A DNA stretch of 64,000 bases from JAYODZ01 sp965662735 (GTDB taxonomy: Bacteria > Pseudomonadota > Alphaproteobacteria > RS24), in NCBI GenBank assembly GCA_965662735.1, contig CBFIIU010000003.1:47865-111864 (forward strand), read 5' to 3'. Shown here piece after piece: positions 9,093-18,265 of this stretch. Every line of letters starts with the position of its first letter. Within the stretch, counting starts at the first letter, position 1. Both the position numbers and the translations under genes were made by a program. Under the pieces are notes generated by a model, which saw only the letters and a list, made by a program, of their open reading frames with translations, had not been told where the DNA came from and ran no database searches.

Positions 9093-10283
9093 TCATTTTT
9101 CAATCGGGTGTTCGGTTTTGCATGTGCCGGGATAATGGCTCACGCGCCCATCGAGACTATGATAGAGCACACCCTCGAGGTCTAATAATGCTAGATAGAG
9201 GCTCAACCGAGCGAGAGGGATTTGGGACAGGGTCACCAAATCTTCAATATGGGTGGGCGTGGGGCTCAGCAAGTTTTTGAGATGAGCGAGTTCATCTGGG
9301 TCAGGCGAACCCATTTCTGTCGCGGAGGTGGGACGAAGAGGCGCGGCGTGGGGACTTTCTAAGCGGGAATGGCGGAAGTCATCCTCAAGCGCATCCATAA
9401 TATCTTCAGCTGTTTCAACTAAGACAGCACCCTCGCGCAATAAATGATTACTGCCATGACAACGTGGATCAAGCGGCGAGCCGGGTACGGCTAATACGGT
9501 TCTGCCGAAATCGGCGGCAAAGCGCGCCGTGATCAGCGAGCCCGATCGACGTGCCGCCTCGATCACCAGGGTCGCGATGCTGAGCCCGGCGATAATCCGA
9601 TTTCGCTGAGGAAAATGGTGTGATTGTGGCGCTGTGCCCGGTGGATGTTCCGTGATGACTAAGCCCGCGGCCAGAATATCGTTTTGAAGGCGCTTGTTTT
9701 CGGGCGGGTAGGATATATCAACACCATTGCCCAAAACGGCTATCGTGCCGGCATCGAGCATTGCTTTGTGAACAGCTGTATCAATGCCACGCGCCAATCC
9801 CGAAACCCCAACCAGCCCATGCTGGCTCAGACACTCGGATATTTTTTGGGTAACAGTGAGCGCGGCTGCCGACGCATTACGGGCGCCGACAATGGAGATG
9901 AGCGGGTGATCGAGAAGACTTGCGTGTCCGTAAAGCGACAGGATCGGGGGTGCCGTTGGAATATGGGCGAGCAGCGATGGGTAATGGGTCGATCCATAAA
10001 CTTCGAATGTGCCCCCGAGCGCCTCTGTCTCGGAAATTTCTCGATCGATAATGTGCGGGGCAACCAGTTCGAGAGGCTTTAAAAATCCTTTGAGATAGAG
10101 ATTGGGCAGGGCATCCACGGCCGCATCGGGCGTTGCGAAACTCCGCATGAGCAATTTAAAGGTTGTTGGCCCAATGCGATCTGTTCGCGCCAAACGCAGG
10201 CAATCAAACAAATGGTCTGGGTGATGCCATGGGCTCGGCGTCGAGGCTGGGTGAGCACTTGGAAAGTCGGGAATGTGGGTCAT
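9093..10283 (-). CDS. dprA: DNA-processing protein DprA
   Basis: A 396-residue DprA/Smf protein, which loads RecA on incoming single-stranded DNA during transformation. The Rossmann-type core shows ISIVGARNASA, then VGVSGLARGIDTAVHKAML, then FPQRNRIIAGLS and SGSLITARFAADFGRTVLA, all family hallmarks. A short C-terminal helical domain (DML1-like) ends at HPIEK. I chose the ATG at 10283. A GTG at 10331 would add 16 basic residues but lies in the purine-rich repeat next to a scaffold gap. The gene follows plsY on the same strand. Confidence 0.94.
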   Translation of the reverse strand: MTHIPDFPSAHPASTPSPWHHPDHLFDCLRLARTDRIGPTTFKLLMRSFATPDAAVDALPNLYLKGFLKPLELVAPHIIDREISETEALGGTFEVYGSTHYPSLLAHIPTAPPILSLYGHASLLDHPLISIVGARNASAAALTVTQKISECLSQHGLVGVSGLARGIDTAVHKAMLDAGTIAVLGNGVDISYPPENKRLQNDILAAGLVITEHPPGTAPQSHHFPQRNRIIAGLSIATLVIEAARRSGSLITARFAADFGRTVLAVPGSPLDPRCHGSNHLLREGAVLVETAEDIMDALEDDFRHSRLESPHAAPLRPTSATEMGSPDPDELAHLKNLLSPTPTHIEDLVTLSQIPLARLSLYLALLDLEGVLYHSLDGRVSHYPGTCKTEHPIEK

Positions 10284-10366
10284 ATCTTCGCTTCGGCAGG
10301 GTTTTGAGCGGAAACGAGAGCGGTCGGGCACCAGAGAGCGGAAAAAGTGAGCGGAAGAAGAGAGCG

Positions 10367-10556
10367 NNNNNNNNNNNNNNNNNNNNNNNNNNNNNNNNNN
10401 NNNNNNNNNNNNNNNNNNNNNNNNNNNNNNNNNNNNNNNNNNNNNNNNNNNNNNNNNNNNNNNNNNNNNNNNNNNNNNNNNNNNNNNNNNNNNNNNNNNN
10501 NNNNNNNNNNNNNNNNNNNNNNNNNNNNNNNNNNNNNNNNNNNNNNNNNNNNNNNN
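10367..10556. other. Scaffold gap (190 N) at the plsY-dprA junction
   Basis: The run of N removes the end of plsY and the spacer to dprA. The bases beside it (10306-10366) repeat GAGCGG five times, which may be why the assembly broke. Confidence 0.95.
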
Positions 10557-11119
10557 GACTCCGTCCCTGATCGGATACGCTTAATATTTTCGCGATGCGC
10601 CCAAAAAGCGAGGGCCGACATGAGCGTAAAAACAAGGGCGCCCTTGGGTTGGTCTAATACGGCAAGGGCGGCAGGGGTTATCACACATGCGATGAGGGCC
10701 GACAGTGATGAGGTGCGCCAAATCACGGCAGAGGCAATCCAGCTGGCCACAAAAACGAAGCCCGCAAGAGGGCTCAAAGCCAGGCTCGCGCCCAAGTAAA
10801 CGGCGATGCCTTTGCCACCATGAAATTTGAGCCATACGGGAAACACGTGCCCTAAAAAGGCGCCAAGGGCGGCTGCAAATCCGGCGTGTTCCATATGCGA
10901 GAAGGCGAGAATAGGGAGGGCCGCTTTTAATGCGTCAAGAATGAGCGTTGCCAGGGCCACGGATTTATTTCCGGTACGCAACACATTCGTAGCGCCAATA
11001 TTGCCCGAGCCAATCGTACGAATATCGCCAAGGCCTGCAATTTTCGATAGCAGCAATCCAAACGGAATTGATCCGGCAAGATAGCCAACCACGAGGCCCA
11101 GTGCTGTTTCAAACATCAT
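10557..11119 (-). CDS. plsY: Glycerol-3-phosphate acyltransferase PlsY, C-terminus in gap
   Basis: Inner-membrane enzyme that transfers an acyl group from acyl-phosphate to glycerol-3-phosphate, the first acylation in phospholipid synthesis. The three family motifs are present: GSIPFGLLLSK, then SGNIGATNVLRTGNK, then GHVFPVWLKFHGGKG. Hydrophobic helices separate them. About 188 residues are readable before the gap, ending at RIRSGTE, so only about 5 to 20 residues and the stop are missing compared with the usual length. The start ATG overlaps the stop of the upstream pyrC-like gene by four bases (ATGA), so the two are translationally coupled. Confidence 0.95.
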
Positions 11120-12405
11120 TCCACCGATCTGGCATCATAGATACATGCGCCATTGACGAAAGTTGCGGCAACCACGCCTTGAACCCGCCGACCATCTAGC
11201 GCCGCGTTTTGGGACTTCGATGCCAGCTGATCGGCGTCGATGACCCACGGCGCATCGAGATCAACCAAACATAAATCGGCTGGCTTTCCTTCAGCAATTT
11301 GTCCGCAGTCGAGATTAAGAATGGCGGCGGGATGTGTGGTTACTGTTTTCAGCAAGGTGAGAAGATCAATATTTTCCGCGTGATGGATGGTAATCAACGT
11401 TGTCAGCAAGGTTTCTAAACCCACAGAACCGTCCGCTGCTTGCGCGAAGGGTTGCCGTTTCGCATCTGCATCTTGCGGGTTGTGGGCCGACACAACCACA
11501 TCAATCAGTCCGTCGGCCAATGCGTCAATCAGCGCTTGGCGATCATGCTCACTGCGCAAGGGCGGGTTGAGCTTGGCGAACGTCCGATAATTTTCAACAT
11601 CATTCTCATTCAGGTATAGATGATTGGCCGACACACCACAGGTCACCGCCAATCCTTTTCGACGTGCATCGGCAATCACGGCTAAGCTCTCGGCTGAGGA
11701 GAGCTGCGATAAGTGGTAGCGTCCGCCCGTCGAGGCCACCAAGCGGATGTCACGATCGATCATGACAGTTTCTGCACAGGAGGGGATGCCAGCAAGGCCC
11801 AATCGCGTTGCTAACTCGCCCTCATTCATCACCCCCGCGCGCGATAGGTTTTCATCCATCGCATGATGCACAATCAATGCATTGAAATTGGCGGCGTAAG
11901 AAAGCGCGCGGCGCATAGTCAAAGCGTTCATGACCGCCCGATCGCCATTGGTGAAGGCGACCGCGCCCGCCTCAAGCAATAAACCGAACTCCGTGAGTTG
12001 GTCGCTATCGCATCCCTTTGTGATTGCGGCCATGGGAATGATGTTCACGCTCGCCGTATCGCGGGCGCGCCGGCGGATGAAGTCGACCAAGGCGGCATCA
12101 TCGATCACGGGTTGTGTGTTGGGCATCACAATCATCGTCGTCACGCCACCACGCGCTGCCGCCTCTGATGCCGTGGCTAAGGTTTCGCGGTGTTCAAAAC
12201 CAGGCTCTCCTGTAAACGCCATCATGTCGATGAGGCCAGGGATCAAAGCCTTGCCCTCTCCATGAATAATTTGAGCGCCCGATGGCACGCTTACACGATT
12301 TGAAATTTCAGCAATGTGACCATTTGAAATACGTAATTGCGCGTGCTCGTCTCGCCCCGAGGCGGGGTCGAGAATGCGCACCTGATCAAAAATAACGTCA
12401 GACAT
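11116..12405 (-). CDS. pyrC: Dihydroorotase-like protein lacking metal ligands (pseudo-DHOase)
   Basis: A 429-residue amidohydrolase of the dihydroorotase type. Active enzymes carry DxHxHxR at the first strand; here residues 60-66 read DMMAFTG, so both metal-binding His and the substrate Arg are lost. The late TDHAPH motif is replaced by SAHNPQ, losing the catalytic Asp. The rest of the fold is well kept (MIVMPNTQPVIDD, PLRSEHDRQALIDAL). It overlaps pyrB by eight bases. From knowledge of such pairs, it probably serves as a structural partner of aspartate transcarbamoylase, with the active dihydroorotase encoded elsewhere. The name pyrC is conventional, not a claim of activity. The ATG at 12405 is chosen over an in-frame upstream codon inside pyrB. 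Confidence 0.9.
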   Translation of the reverse strand: MSDVIFDQVRILDPASGRDEHAQLRISNGHIAEISNRVSVPSGAQIIHGEGKALIPGLIDMMAFTGEPGFEHRETLATASEAAARGGVTTMIVMPNTQPVIDDAALVDFIRRRARDTASVNIIPMAAITKGCDSDQLTEFGLLLEAGAVAFTNGDRAVMNALTMRRALSYAANFNALIVHHAMDENLSRAGVMNEGELATRLGLAGIPSCAETVMIDRDIRLVASTGGRYHLSQLSSAESLAVIADARRKGLAVTCGVSANHLYLNENDVENYRTFAKLNPPLRSEHDRQALIDALADGLIDVVVSAHNPQDADAKRQPFAQAADGSVGLETLLTTLITIHHAENIDLLTLLKTVTTHPAAILNLDCGQIAEGKPADLCLVDLDAPWVIDADQLASKSQNAALDGRRVQGVVAATFVNGACIYDARSVE

Positions 12406-13360
12406 TGTGGCTCCCATTAGGCAGATGGGCGGCCAGGGCCTCCAAGGCGGCCATGCGCACAGCCACACCTATTTCGACCTGTTCGCGAATAAGGCTGATA
12501 TCGGGGTCGTCGGCGATGATGCTGTCAATTTCAACACCTCGGTTCATGGGTCCGGGATGCATGACCAGGGCCCCGGGCTTAGCATAGGCAAGCTTATCGT
12601 GATCGAGACCATAAAGATGGTAATATTCGCGCGTAGAGGGGATCAAGGATCCGTTCATCCGTTCATTTTGCAGGCGCAACATCATCACAATATCGCACCC
12701 CGCGAGGCCCGATTTCATATCGTGAAAGACCTTGGTTCCCAATCGCTCCATGGTGGCGGGGACCAATGTGTGTGGGCCGACCACATGCACTTGACTGCCC
12801 ATCAGGTTGAGTAAAGCAATATTGGATCGGGCGACGCGCGAATGTGCAATATCGCCGCAAATCGCGACCCGTAATCCTTCAAGCGTGCCAAGGCGTCGAC
12901 GGATCGTCAGCGCATCAAGCAGGGCTTGCGTCGGATGCTCATGCGAGCCATCACCGGCATTGAGAACAGAGCAGCTGACTTTTTGTGCAAGCAAGGCAAC
13001 GGCACCGCTGGCGCCATGACGCACGACAATCAGGTCGGGGTTCATGGCATTTAAGGTCACCGCAGTGTCGATTAGGGTCTCGCCCTTATTCATTGCCGAG
13101 GCGGACACATTCATGTTCATCACATCGGCCCCAAGGCGTTTGCCGGCAAGTTCAAACGAGCTTTGAGTGCGGGTTGAGGATTCGAAGAAAAGATTGATTT
13201 GTGTGCGCCCGCGCAGCGTGTCGGATTTTTTGATCGCTTGACGATTAAAGTCAATATAGCTGTCTGCGCGATCGAGCAGGGCCGTAATCTCTGACCGCGA
13301 TAGCCCCTCAATGCCCAGCAAGTGGCGGTGTGGGAAAGAAGACGTGTCGAAACTACTCAT
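12398..13360 (-). CDS. pyrB: Aspartate carbamoyltransferase, catalytic subunit
   Basis: A 320-residue enzyme that joins carbamoyl phosphate and aspartate, the committed step of pyrimidine synthesis. The carbamoyl-phosphate loop FFESSTRTQSSFELAGKRL is near residue 58. HPTQALLDALT (near 143) and the aspartate-binding MMLRLQNER, as well as HPGPMNRGVEI near the C-terminus, are intact. No pyrI regulatory-subunit gene is next to it; instead the pseudo-dihydroorotase overlaps its end, as in the PyrB-PyrC' type of complex. The gene lies 97 bases after ruvX on the same strand. Confidence 0.97.
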   Translation of the reverse strand: MSSFDTSSFPHRHLLGIEGLSRSEITALLDRADSYIDFNRQAIKKSDTLRGRTQINLFFESSTRTQSSFELAGKRLGADVMNMNVSASAMNKGETLIDTAVTLNAMNPDLIVVRHGASGAVALLAQKVSCSVLNAGDGSHEHPTQALLDALTIRRRLGTLEGLRVAICGDIAHSRVARSNIALLNLMGSQVHVVGPHTLVPATMERLGTKVFHDMKSGLAGCDIVMMLRLQNERMNGSLIPSTREYYHLYGLDHDKLAYAKPGALVMHPGPMNRGVEIDSIIADDPDISLIREQVEIGVAVRMAALEALAAHLPNGSHNV

Positions 13361-13457
13361 TAAAAGTGAATCCTATACGTCTTTGGCCCCCTTGTCGCAA
13401 GCACTTTATCCTCGGGGTTTTGCAGACGACGCTCAAATGCATCAATAGGGGCAATCC

Positions 13458-13937
13458 TTAGGTGGCGATAAAATCCAAATAGCCTTGCAAAATGAATGCC
13501 GCCGCCATTTTGTCAACGAGCTCGGCGCGACGTGCGCGTGAGGTATCCGCGTCGATCAGGGTGCGTGTGACGGCCTGCGTGGAAAGGCGTTCATCCCAAT
13601 AGGCCAAGGCAAGACCGTCCAAAGCCGGATCTGCGGCGCGCTGAAGGTTGCGGACAAAGGCGCGGGTCGATTGGACGCGCGGGCCCTCGCTGCCATCCAT
13701 GTTCAGCGGCAACCCCATAATCATGCCTCCGACCCCTCTATCGCGGATAATTTCACACAGCGCTTGTGCGTCAGCGGTGAATTTCGTTCGCTTGATCGTG
13801 AAATAGGGGGAGGCAATGGTCAGTCGGGTATCCGATAGGGCAATGCCGATGGTCTTACTACCGAGGTCGAGGCCGCATAGAATTTGCCCCGCTTTAATGT
13901 GTTGGCGGAGTGTCGCCGGTGGGTCACAGATCATCAT
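13458..13937 (-). CDS. ruvX: Holliday junction resolvase-like protein YqgF/RuvX
   Basis: A 159-residue RNase H-fold nuclease of the YqgF family, linked to pre-16S rRNA 5' end maturation and named as a putative Holliday junction resolvase. The first acidic motif is LCGLDLGSKTIGIALSD (near residue 23), followed by MIMGLPLNMDGSEGPR and the conserved WDERLST. The last acidic element is DKMAAAFILQGYLD. An ATG at 13934 right after the first one is an equally good start. It points away from gatC; the 110 bases between them must hold both promoters. Confidence 0.93.
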   Translation of the reverse strand: MMICDPPATLRQHIKAGQILCGLDLGSKTIGIALSDTRLTIASPYFTIKRTKFTADAQALCEIIRDRGVGGMIMGLPLNMDGSEGPRVQSTRAFVRNLQRAADPALDGLALAYWDERLSTQAVTRTLIDADTSRARRAELVDKMAAAFILQGYLDFIAT

Positions 13938-14047
13938 TACTTTTGAATAGCCGACTTCTTCCCGCTCGGAAAGAGTTCATGTTGCTCGAATCGGATAGCT
14001 TTGCTAATGTCCGCCAATTAGATAATCACGTTGATAAAGGGTGTTTA

Positions 14048-14335
14048 ATGTCCGTAGATGTGTCCACGGTCCGTCGCGTTGCGCGTCTTGCGCGGCTCGG
14101 TGTTGATGAGGAAAAATTGCCGGCTTTGGCTCAAGAAATGTCGACGATTCTCGCATTTGTTGATCAGCTCAATGCGGTCGATACTCAAAATGTTCAGGCG
14201 ATGACCAGTGGTGTGGATCGAGAGATTAAGCGTCGCGACGATGTGGTGACGGCGGGCAACCAAGTTGACGATATTTTAAGCAATGCGCCCTTGCGCGACG
14301 ATGATTATTTCGCCGTCCCGAAAGTCATCGAGTAG
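14048..14335 (+). CDS. gatC: Asp/Glu-tRNA amidotransferase subunit C
   Basis: A 95-residue subunit that stabilises GatA in the GatCAB complex, which converts Glu-tRNA(Gln) and Asp-tRNA(Asn) into the amide forms. It starts MSVDVSTVRRVARLARLG and contains the typical ILAFVDQLNAVDT and LRDDDYFAVPKVIE ending. The frame is open further upstream, but the family begins exactly at this ATG. First gene of a gatC-gatA-gatB operon. The presence of GatCAB suggests that the organism makes at least one of Gln-tRNA or Asn-tRNA indirectly. Confidence 0.95.
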   Translation: MSVDVSTVRRVARLARLGVDEEKLPALAQEMSTILAFVDQLNAVDTQNVQAMTSGVDREIKRRDDVVTAGNQVDDILSNAPLRDDDYFAVPKVIE

Positions 14336-14343
14336 GGGTGGTT

Positions 14344-15816
14344 ATGACAGCTCTCATAGATCTCGATCTGGCCGCCGCACGCGATGGCTTGGCTCAAAAA
14401 GAATTTACCGCCACAGAATTGGTGGATGCGCATATTGCGCATATGGAGCAGTCGCGCGCCCTCAATGCCGTCATTTTGGAAACGGCCGATTTGGCGCGCG
14501 AGATGGCGGCAGGGGCCGATCAGCGATTAGCCAATGGCACGGCGCGCCCCCTTGAAGGCGTGCCGCTTGGGATTAAGGATTTATTTTGTACAAAAGGCGT
14601 TCGCACGACGGCGTGTAGTCAAATTTTGGGGGAGTTCACGCCCCATTATGAATCGCGGGTGACGCAGAATTTGTGGGACGCTGGCGCCATCATGCTGGGC
14701 AAGCTCAATAATGATGAATTTGCGATGGGGTCGTCGAACGAAACCTCGCACTTTGGCCCTGTTATCAATCCGTGGCGTGGCGCGCAAGGGGAACACTTAG
14801 TGCCGGGCGGCTCGTCCGGCGGGTCGTCTGCCGCCGTCGCCGCGCATATTGGAGTTGCTGCCACAGCAACGGATACGGGCGGCTCCATTCGCCAGCCAGC
14901 CGCGTTTACCGGAACCGTTGGTTTGAAACCGACCTATGGGCGGTGTTCGCGGTGGGGCATTGTGGCCTTTGCATCATCCTTAGATCAGGCTGGCCCGATC
15001 ACCCGCACTGTTCGCGATGCCGCGATTATGCTGGAGCATATGGCGGGTCATGATCCGATGGACACGACCAGCGTCGACGTGCCGGTGCCCCAATATGAGG
15101 CCGCGCTGACGGGCGATATTCGCGGTATGCGGATCGGCATTCCAAAAGAATATCGGGTCGATGGCATGCCCGACGAGATTGAGGCGTTATGGTCGCAAGG
15201 CATTGACTGGCTGAAAGCGGCAGGCGCCGAGATTGTCGATGTGTCTTTGCCGCACACGCAATATGCGTTGCCGACCTATTATATTATTGCACCGGCCGAA
15301 GCATCCTCCAATTTGGCACGATATGATGGCGTACGCTACGGCCACAGGGTGAACGGAAATAGTATCACCGAGATGTATGAGGCAACCCGAGCCGCCGGCT
15401 TTGGCGATGAGGTGAAACGTCGTATTTTGATCGGTACCTATGTGTTATCAGCCGGATATTACGACGCCTATTACGTTAAAGCACAAAAAGTTCGTCGCTT
15501 GATTTCGGATGATTTTTCGGCGGCCTATCGCCAATGTGATCTGTTGCTGACGCCGACCACACCGTCTCCCGCATTTGCCTTGGGCTCGCATTTTGATGAT
15601 CCCGTTCAGATGTATATTAACGATGTGTTTACGGTGACGGTGAACTTGGCCGGCTTACCCGCTCTCTCCATTCCAGCGGGCATGAGCGCAACCGGATTGC
15701 CCCTCGGACTGCAACTCATTGGCCCTGCTTTTGGCGAAGAGACGGTTTTGCGGGCGGGGCATGTGATGGAGCAGGCGGCTCAATTTACAGCGCGTCCAGA
15801 TCAGTGGTGGGTGTAA
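14344..15816 (+). CDS. gatA: Asp/Glu-tRNA amidotransferase subunit A
   Basis: A 490-residue amidase that releases ammonia from glutamine for GatB. The Ser-cisSer-Lys triad of amidase-signature enzymes is visible: Lys in GIKDLFCTKG (near 77), the glycine/serine-rich VPGGSSGGSSAAVAA (near 152) and the nucleophile Ser in TDTGGSIRQPAAFTG (near 176). The ATG at 14344 is preferred over a GTG two codons upstream because GTAGGGG is then better placed as a ribosome site. It starts eight bases after gatC and is followed by gatB three bases on. Confidence 0.97.
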   Translation: MTALIDLDLAAARDGLAQKEFTATELVDAHIAHMEQSRALNAVILETADLAREMAAGADQRLANGTARPLEGVPLGIKDLFCTKGVRTTACSQILGEFTPHYESRVTQNLWDAGAIMLGKLNNDEFAMGSSNETSHFGPVINPWRGAQGEHLVPGGSSGGSSAAVAAHIGVAATATDTGGSIRQPAAFTGTVGLKPTYGRCSRWGIVAFASSLDQAGPITRTVRDAAIMLEHMAGHDPMDTTSVDVPVPQYEAALTGDIRGMRIGIPKEYRVDGMPDEIEALWSQGIDWLKAAGAEIVDVSLPHTQYALPTYYIIAPAEASSNLARYDGVRYGHRVNGNSITEMYEATRAAGFGDEVKRRILIGTYVLSAGYYDAYYVKAQKVRRLISDDFSAAYRQCDLLLTPTTPSPAFALGSHFDDPVQMYINDVFTVTVNLAGLPALSIPAGMSATGLPLGLQLIGPAFGEETVLRAGHVMEQAAQFTARPDQWWV

Positions 15817-15819
15817 CAC

Positions 15820-17304
15820 ATGGCGGCAACGGATAATTTGATCGANNNNNNNNNNNNNNNNNNNNNNNNNNNNNTAGGGCTTGAAGTGCATGCCCAAGTG
15901 TCTTCGGTTGCAAAATTATTTTCAGGGGCATCGGCCACCTATGGCGGTGAGCCAAACGCCCACGTGTCGCTCGTGGATGCGGCCATGCCCGGCATGCTGC
16001 CTGTAATTAATTGGTTTTGTGTCGAGCAAGCCGTGCGCACGGGGCTGGGCCTAAAGGCAAAAATTAATACCTATTCTGTTTTTGACCGCAAAAACTATTT
16101 TTATCCCGACTTGCCGCAAGGCTACCAAATTTCGCAATTTAAGGATCCGATTGTTGGTGAAGGACAAATCGAAATAGATCTCGACGATGGAACGGTAAAG
16201 TCGGTCGGCATTGAGCGTCTGCATCTCGAGCAAGATGCTGGGAAGTCGATGCATGATCAGCACCCTAGTTTGAGCTTTGTCGACCTGAACCGCTCGGGGG
16301 TCGCGCTTATGGAAATTGTCTCCCGGCCGGACATGCGGTCGGCGGCAGAAGCTCAGGCTTATGTTAAAAAATTGCGGGCAATCTTGCGCTATTTGGGCAC
16401 GTGTGACGGTAATATGGAACAGGGCAGTTTACGCGCCGATGTGAATGTGTCGGTGCGACGTCCGGGTGATGAGCTGGGGACGCGCTGCGAGATTAAGAAT
16501 GTTAATTCTATTCGTTTCATCGGGCAGGCGATTGAATATGAAGCGCGGCGACAAATTGCAATCATTGAGGATGGCGGGACGATTGATCAGGAGACACGGC
16601 TCTTCGATCCGCGCTCAGGTGAAACGCGTTCAATGCGTTCAAAAGAAGAAGCCCATGATTATCGATATTTCCCTGATCCTGATTTGCTGCCCCTGACCTT
16701 TTCGCAAGAGTGGGTTGACGAGATTGCAGCGCATTTGCCCGAGCTTCCCGACGACAAAAAACGGCGGTTTATCGAGACCTATGGTTTGTCGCCTTATGAT
16801 GCTGGAATTTTGGTCAGTGAACGGGAAAGTGCTGAATTTTTCGAGAGTGTTGCGGCAGGCCGTGATCCCAAAATGGCCGCCAATATGGTGATCGGAAGTG
16901 TTTTTGCTGGCTTGAACAAGTCGGGCTTAAGCTTGGCTGAGAGCCCAGTGACAGCCGATCAGGTGGGGGCGTTGGTCGATTTAATTGCCGACAATACAAT
17001 TTCCACTCGTATCGCCAAAGATGTGTTCGATATGATGTTTGATGAGGGGCCCGATCAAGGGAAAGACCCGTCGGTTATTGTCGCGGAGAAGGGGCTGCAG
17101 CAGGTTACAGATACAAGGGCGATTGAAGCAGCTGTCGACGCGGTTATTGCGGAAAACCCTGATAAAGTTGAGCAAGTGCGCGCCAAGCCGAAAATGGCGG
17201 GATGGTTCGTTGGGCAGGTCATGGCCAAGACGGGCGGCAAAGCCAACCCGCAGGCCGTAAATGCACTGGTGCGCGACAAGCTCGGTGTTCCAGACGAAGA
17301 CTAG
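15820..17304 (+). CDS. gatB: Asp/Glu-tRNA amidotransferase subunit B (29-N gap near start)
   Basis: A 494-residue kinase/amidotransferase subunit that phosphorylates the misacylated tRNA and accepts ammonia from GatA. After the gap the family start GLEVHAQVSS is in frame. Further motifs are DRKNYFYPDLPQGYQISQ, LMEIVSRPDMRS and GSLRADVNVSVR. The C-terminal YqeY-like tRNA-binding domain ends in ALVRDKLGVPDED. N bases at 15846-15874 hide about ten residues after MAATDNLI. The frame and expected length agree across the gap, so its stated size seems nearly right. Confidence 0.96.
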   Translation: MAATDNLIXXXXXXXXXXXGLEVHAQVSSVAKLFSGASATYGGEPNAHVSLVDAAMPGMLPVINWFCVEQAVRTGLGLKAKINTYSVFDRKNYFYPDLPQGYQISQFKDPIVGEGQIEIDLDDGTVKSVGIERLHLEQDAGKSMHDQHPSLSFVDLNRSGVALMEIVSRPDMRSAAEAQAYVKKLRAILRYLGTCDGNMEQGSLRADVNVSVRRPGDELGTRCEIKNVNSIRFIGQAIEYEARRQIAIIEDGGTIDQETRLFDPRSGETRSMRSKEEAHDYRYFPDPDLLPLTFSQEWVDEIAAHLPELPDDKKRRFIETYGLSPYDAGILVSERESAEFFESVAAGRDPKMAANMVIGSVFAGLNKSGLSLAESPVTADQVGALVDLIADNTISTRIAKDVFDMMFDEGPDQGKDPSVIVAEKGLQQVTDTRAIEAAVDAVIAENPDKVEQVRAKPKMAGWFVGQVMAKTGGKANPQAVNALVRDKLGVPDED

Positions 17305-17328
17305 ACCCGAGTGGGAATCCTTGGCGGT

Positions 17329-18138
17329 TTACTCGCCTTTGAAATGGGGGCTGCGTTTTTCGATAAAGGCGGCCACACCTTCCCCAAAATCACGCGTTCG
17401 CCCGGCTTGCCGCTGAAAGCGCCGTTCCATATCCAGCTGCTCTTCATAGCTATTATCGGGGCTGGCATTGAGCAAATTGCGGATCAGGCCAAGCGCAACT
17501 GGCCCTGCAGCGAGTTGCTGGCCGAGCGCTTGAGCTTCATCCATCAAGGCCTCATCATCATACACTCGATTAATGAGGCCCCATTCGAGCGCTGTTTCGG
17601 CCGACAGACGCTCGCCCATCACGGCTAATTCTTTGGCGCGCGCCATGCCAACGAGACGAGGCAACAGCCATGTGGCGCCCCCATCGGGCACTAAGCCAAT
17701 GCCACGAAAGGCCTGCAGGAAAAAGGCCGAGCGGCCTGCTAATATCATGTCGCCCATTAAAGCAAAACTCATACCGACGCCGGCGGCTGGGCCATTGACG
17801 GCTGTGACAATCGGAACGTTTAAATTGCGCAGGCGACGCAAAAGAGGGTGGTAATGCGTTTCTAAAACGGCTCCAGCATCGGGCGGGGCGCTATGATTGC
17901 TCGTTTTATTTTTTTCATCGACCGCTGTCAGGTTAGCGCCGGCGCTAAAGCCGCGGCCCGCCCCCGTCACCACCAGGCAGCGGATAGAATTAGCCGGATT
18001 TTCAACAAAAGTTAACGCCTCTGCGAAGCCCGCGAGCAAGCGGGCTGAGAACGCGTTTAGGGTTTTTGGATCATTTAGGGTGAGGGTCGCTACGTTTTCT
18101 TTGCAGCTCAATAATACGCCGTCGAAATCATGTTCCAT
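17329..18138 (-). CDS. Enoyl-CoA hydratase/isomerase family protein, PaaG-like
   Basis: A 269-residue crotonase-fold protein acting on acyl-CoA thioesters. The oxyanion-hole segments are GRGFSAGANL (near residue 65) and AVNGPAAGVGMSFALMGDM. The active-site loop reads FRGIGLVPDGGATWLLPRLVG, where an Asp stands at the place of the second catalytic Glu of enoyl-CoA hydratase. This is like PaaG-type isomerases, and the C-terminal GVAAFIEKRSPHFKGE agrees. No other phenylacetate genes are near, so the substrate is open. It is divergent from the aldehyde dehydrogenase, with 127 bases between the starts that must hold both promoters. Confidence 0.85.
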   Translation of the reverse strand: MEHDFDGVLLSCKENVATLTLNDPKTLNAFSARLLAGFAEALTFVENPANSIRCLVVTGAGRGFSAGANLTAVDEKNKTSNHSAPPDAGAVLETHYHPLLRRLRNLNVPIVTAVNGPAAGVGMSFALMGDMILAGRSAFFLQAFRGIGLVPDGGATWLLPRLVGMARAKELAVMGERLSAETALEWGLINRVYDDEALMDEAQALGQQLAAGPVALGLIRNLLNASPDNSYEEQLDMERRFQRQAGRTRDFGEGVAAFIEKRSPHFKGE

Positions 18139-18265
18139 TACTCGTTCCTTTTGCGACTAAATAAATCTTCTGATCTTTTTGTAAACGAAAGATGAGCGAA
18201 AAGAAATATTGTCGCCGACAGAAAGATTTGGTTAAGTGGTCGCATCGTAAACAAGGGAGTTTTGA

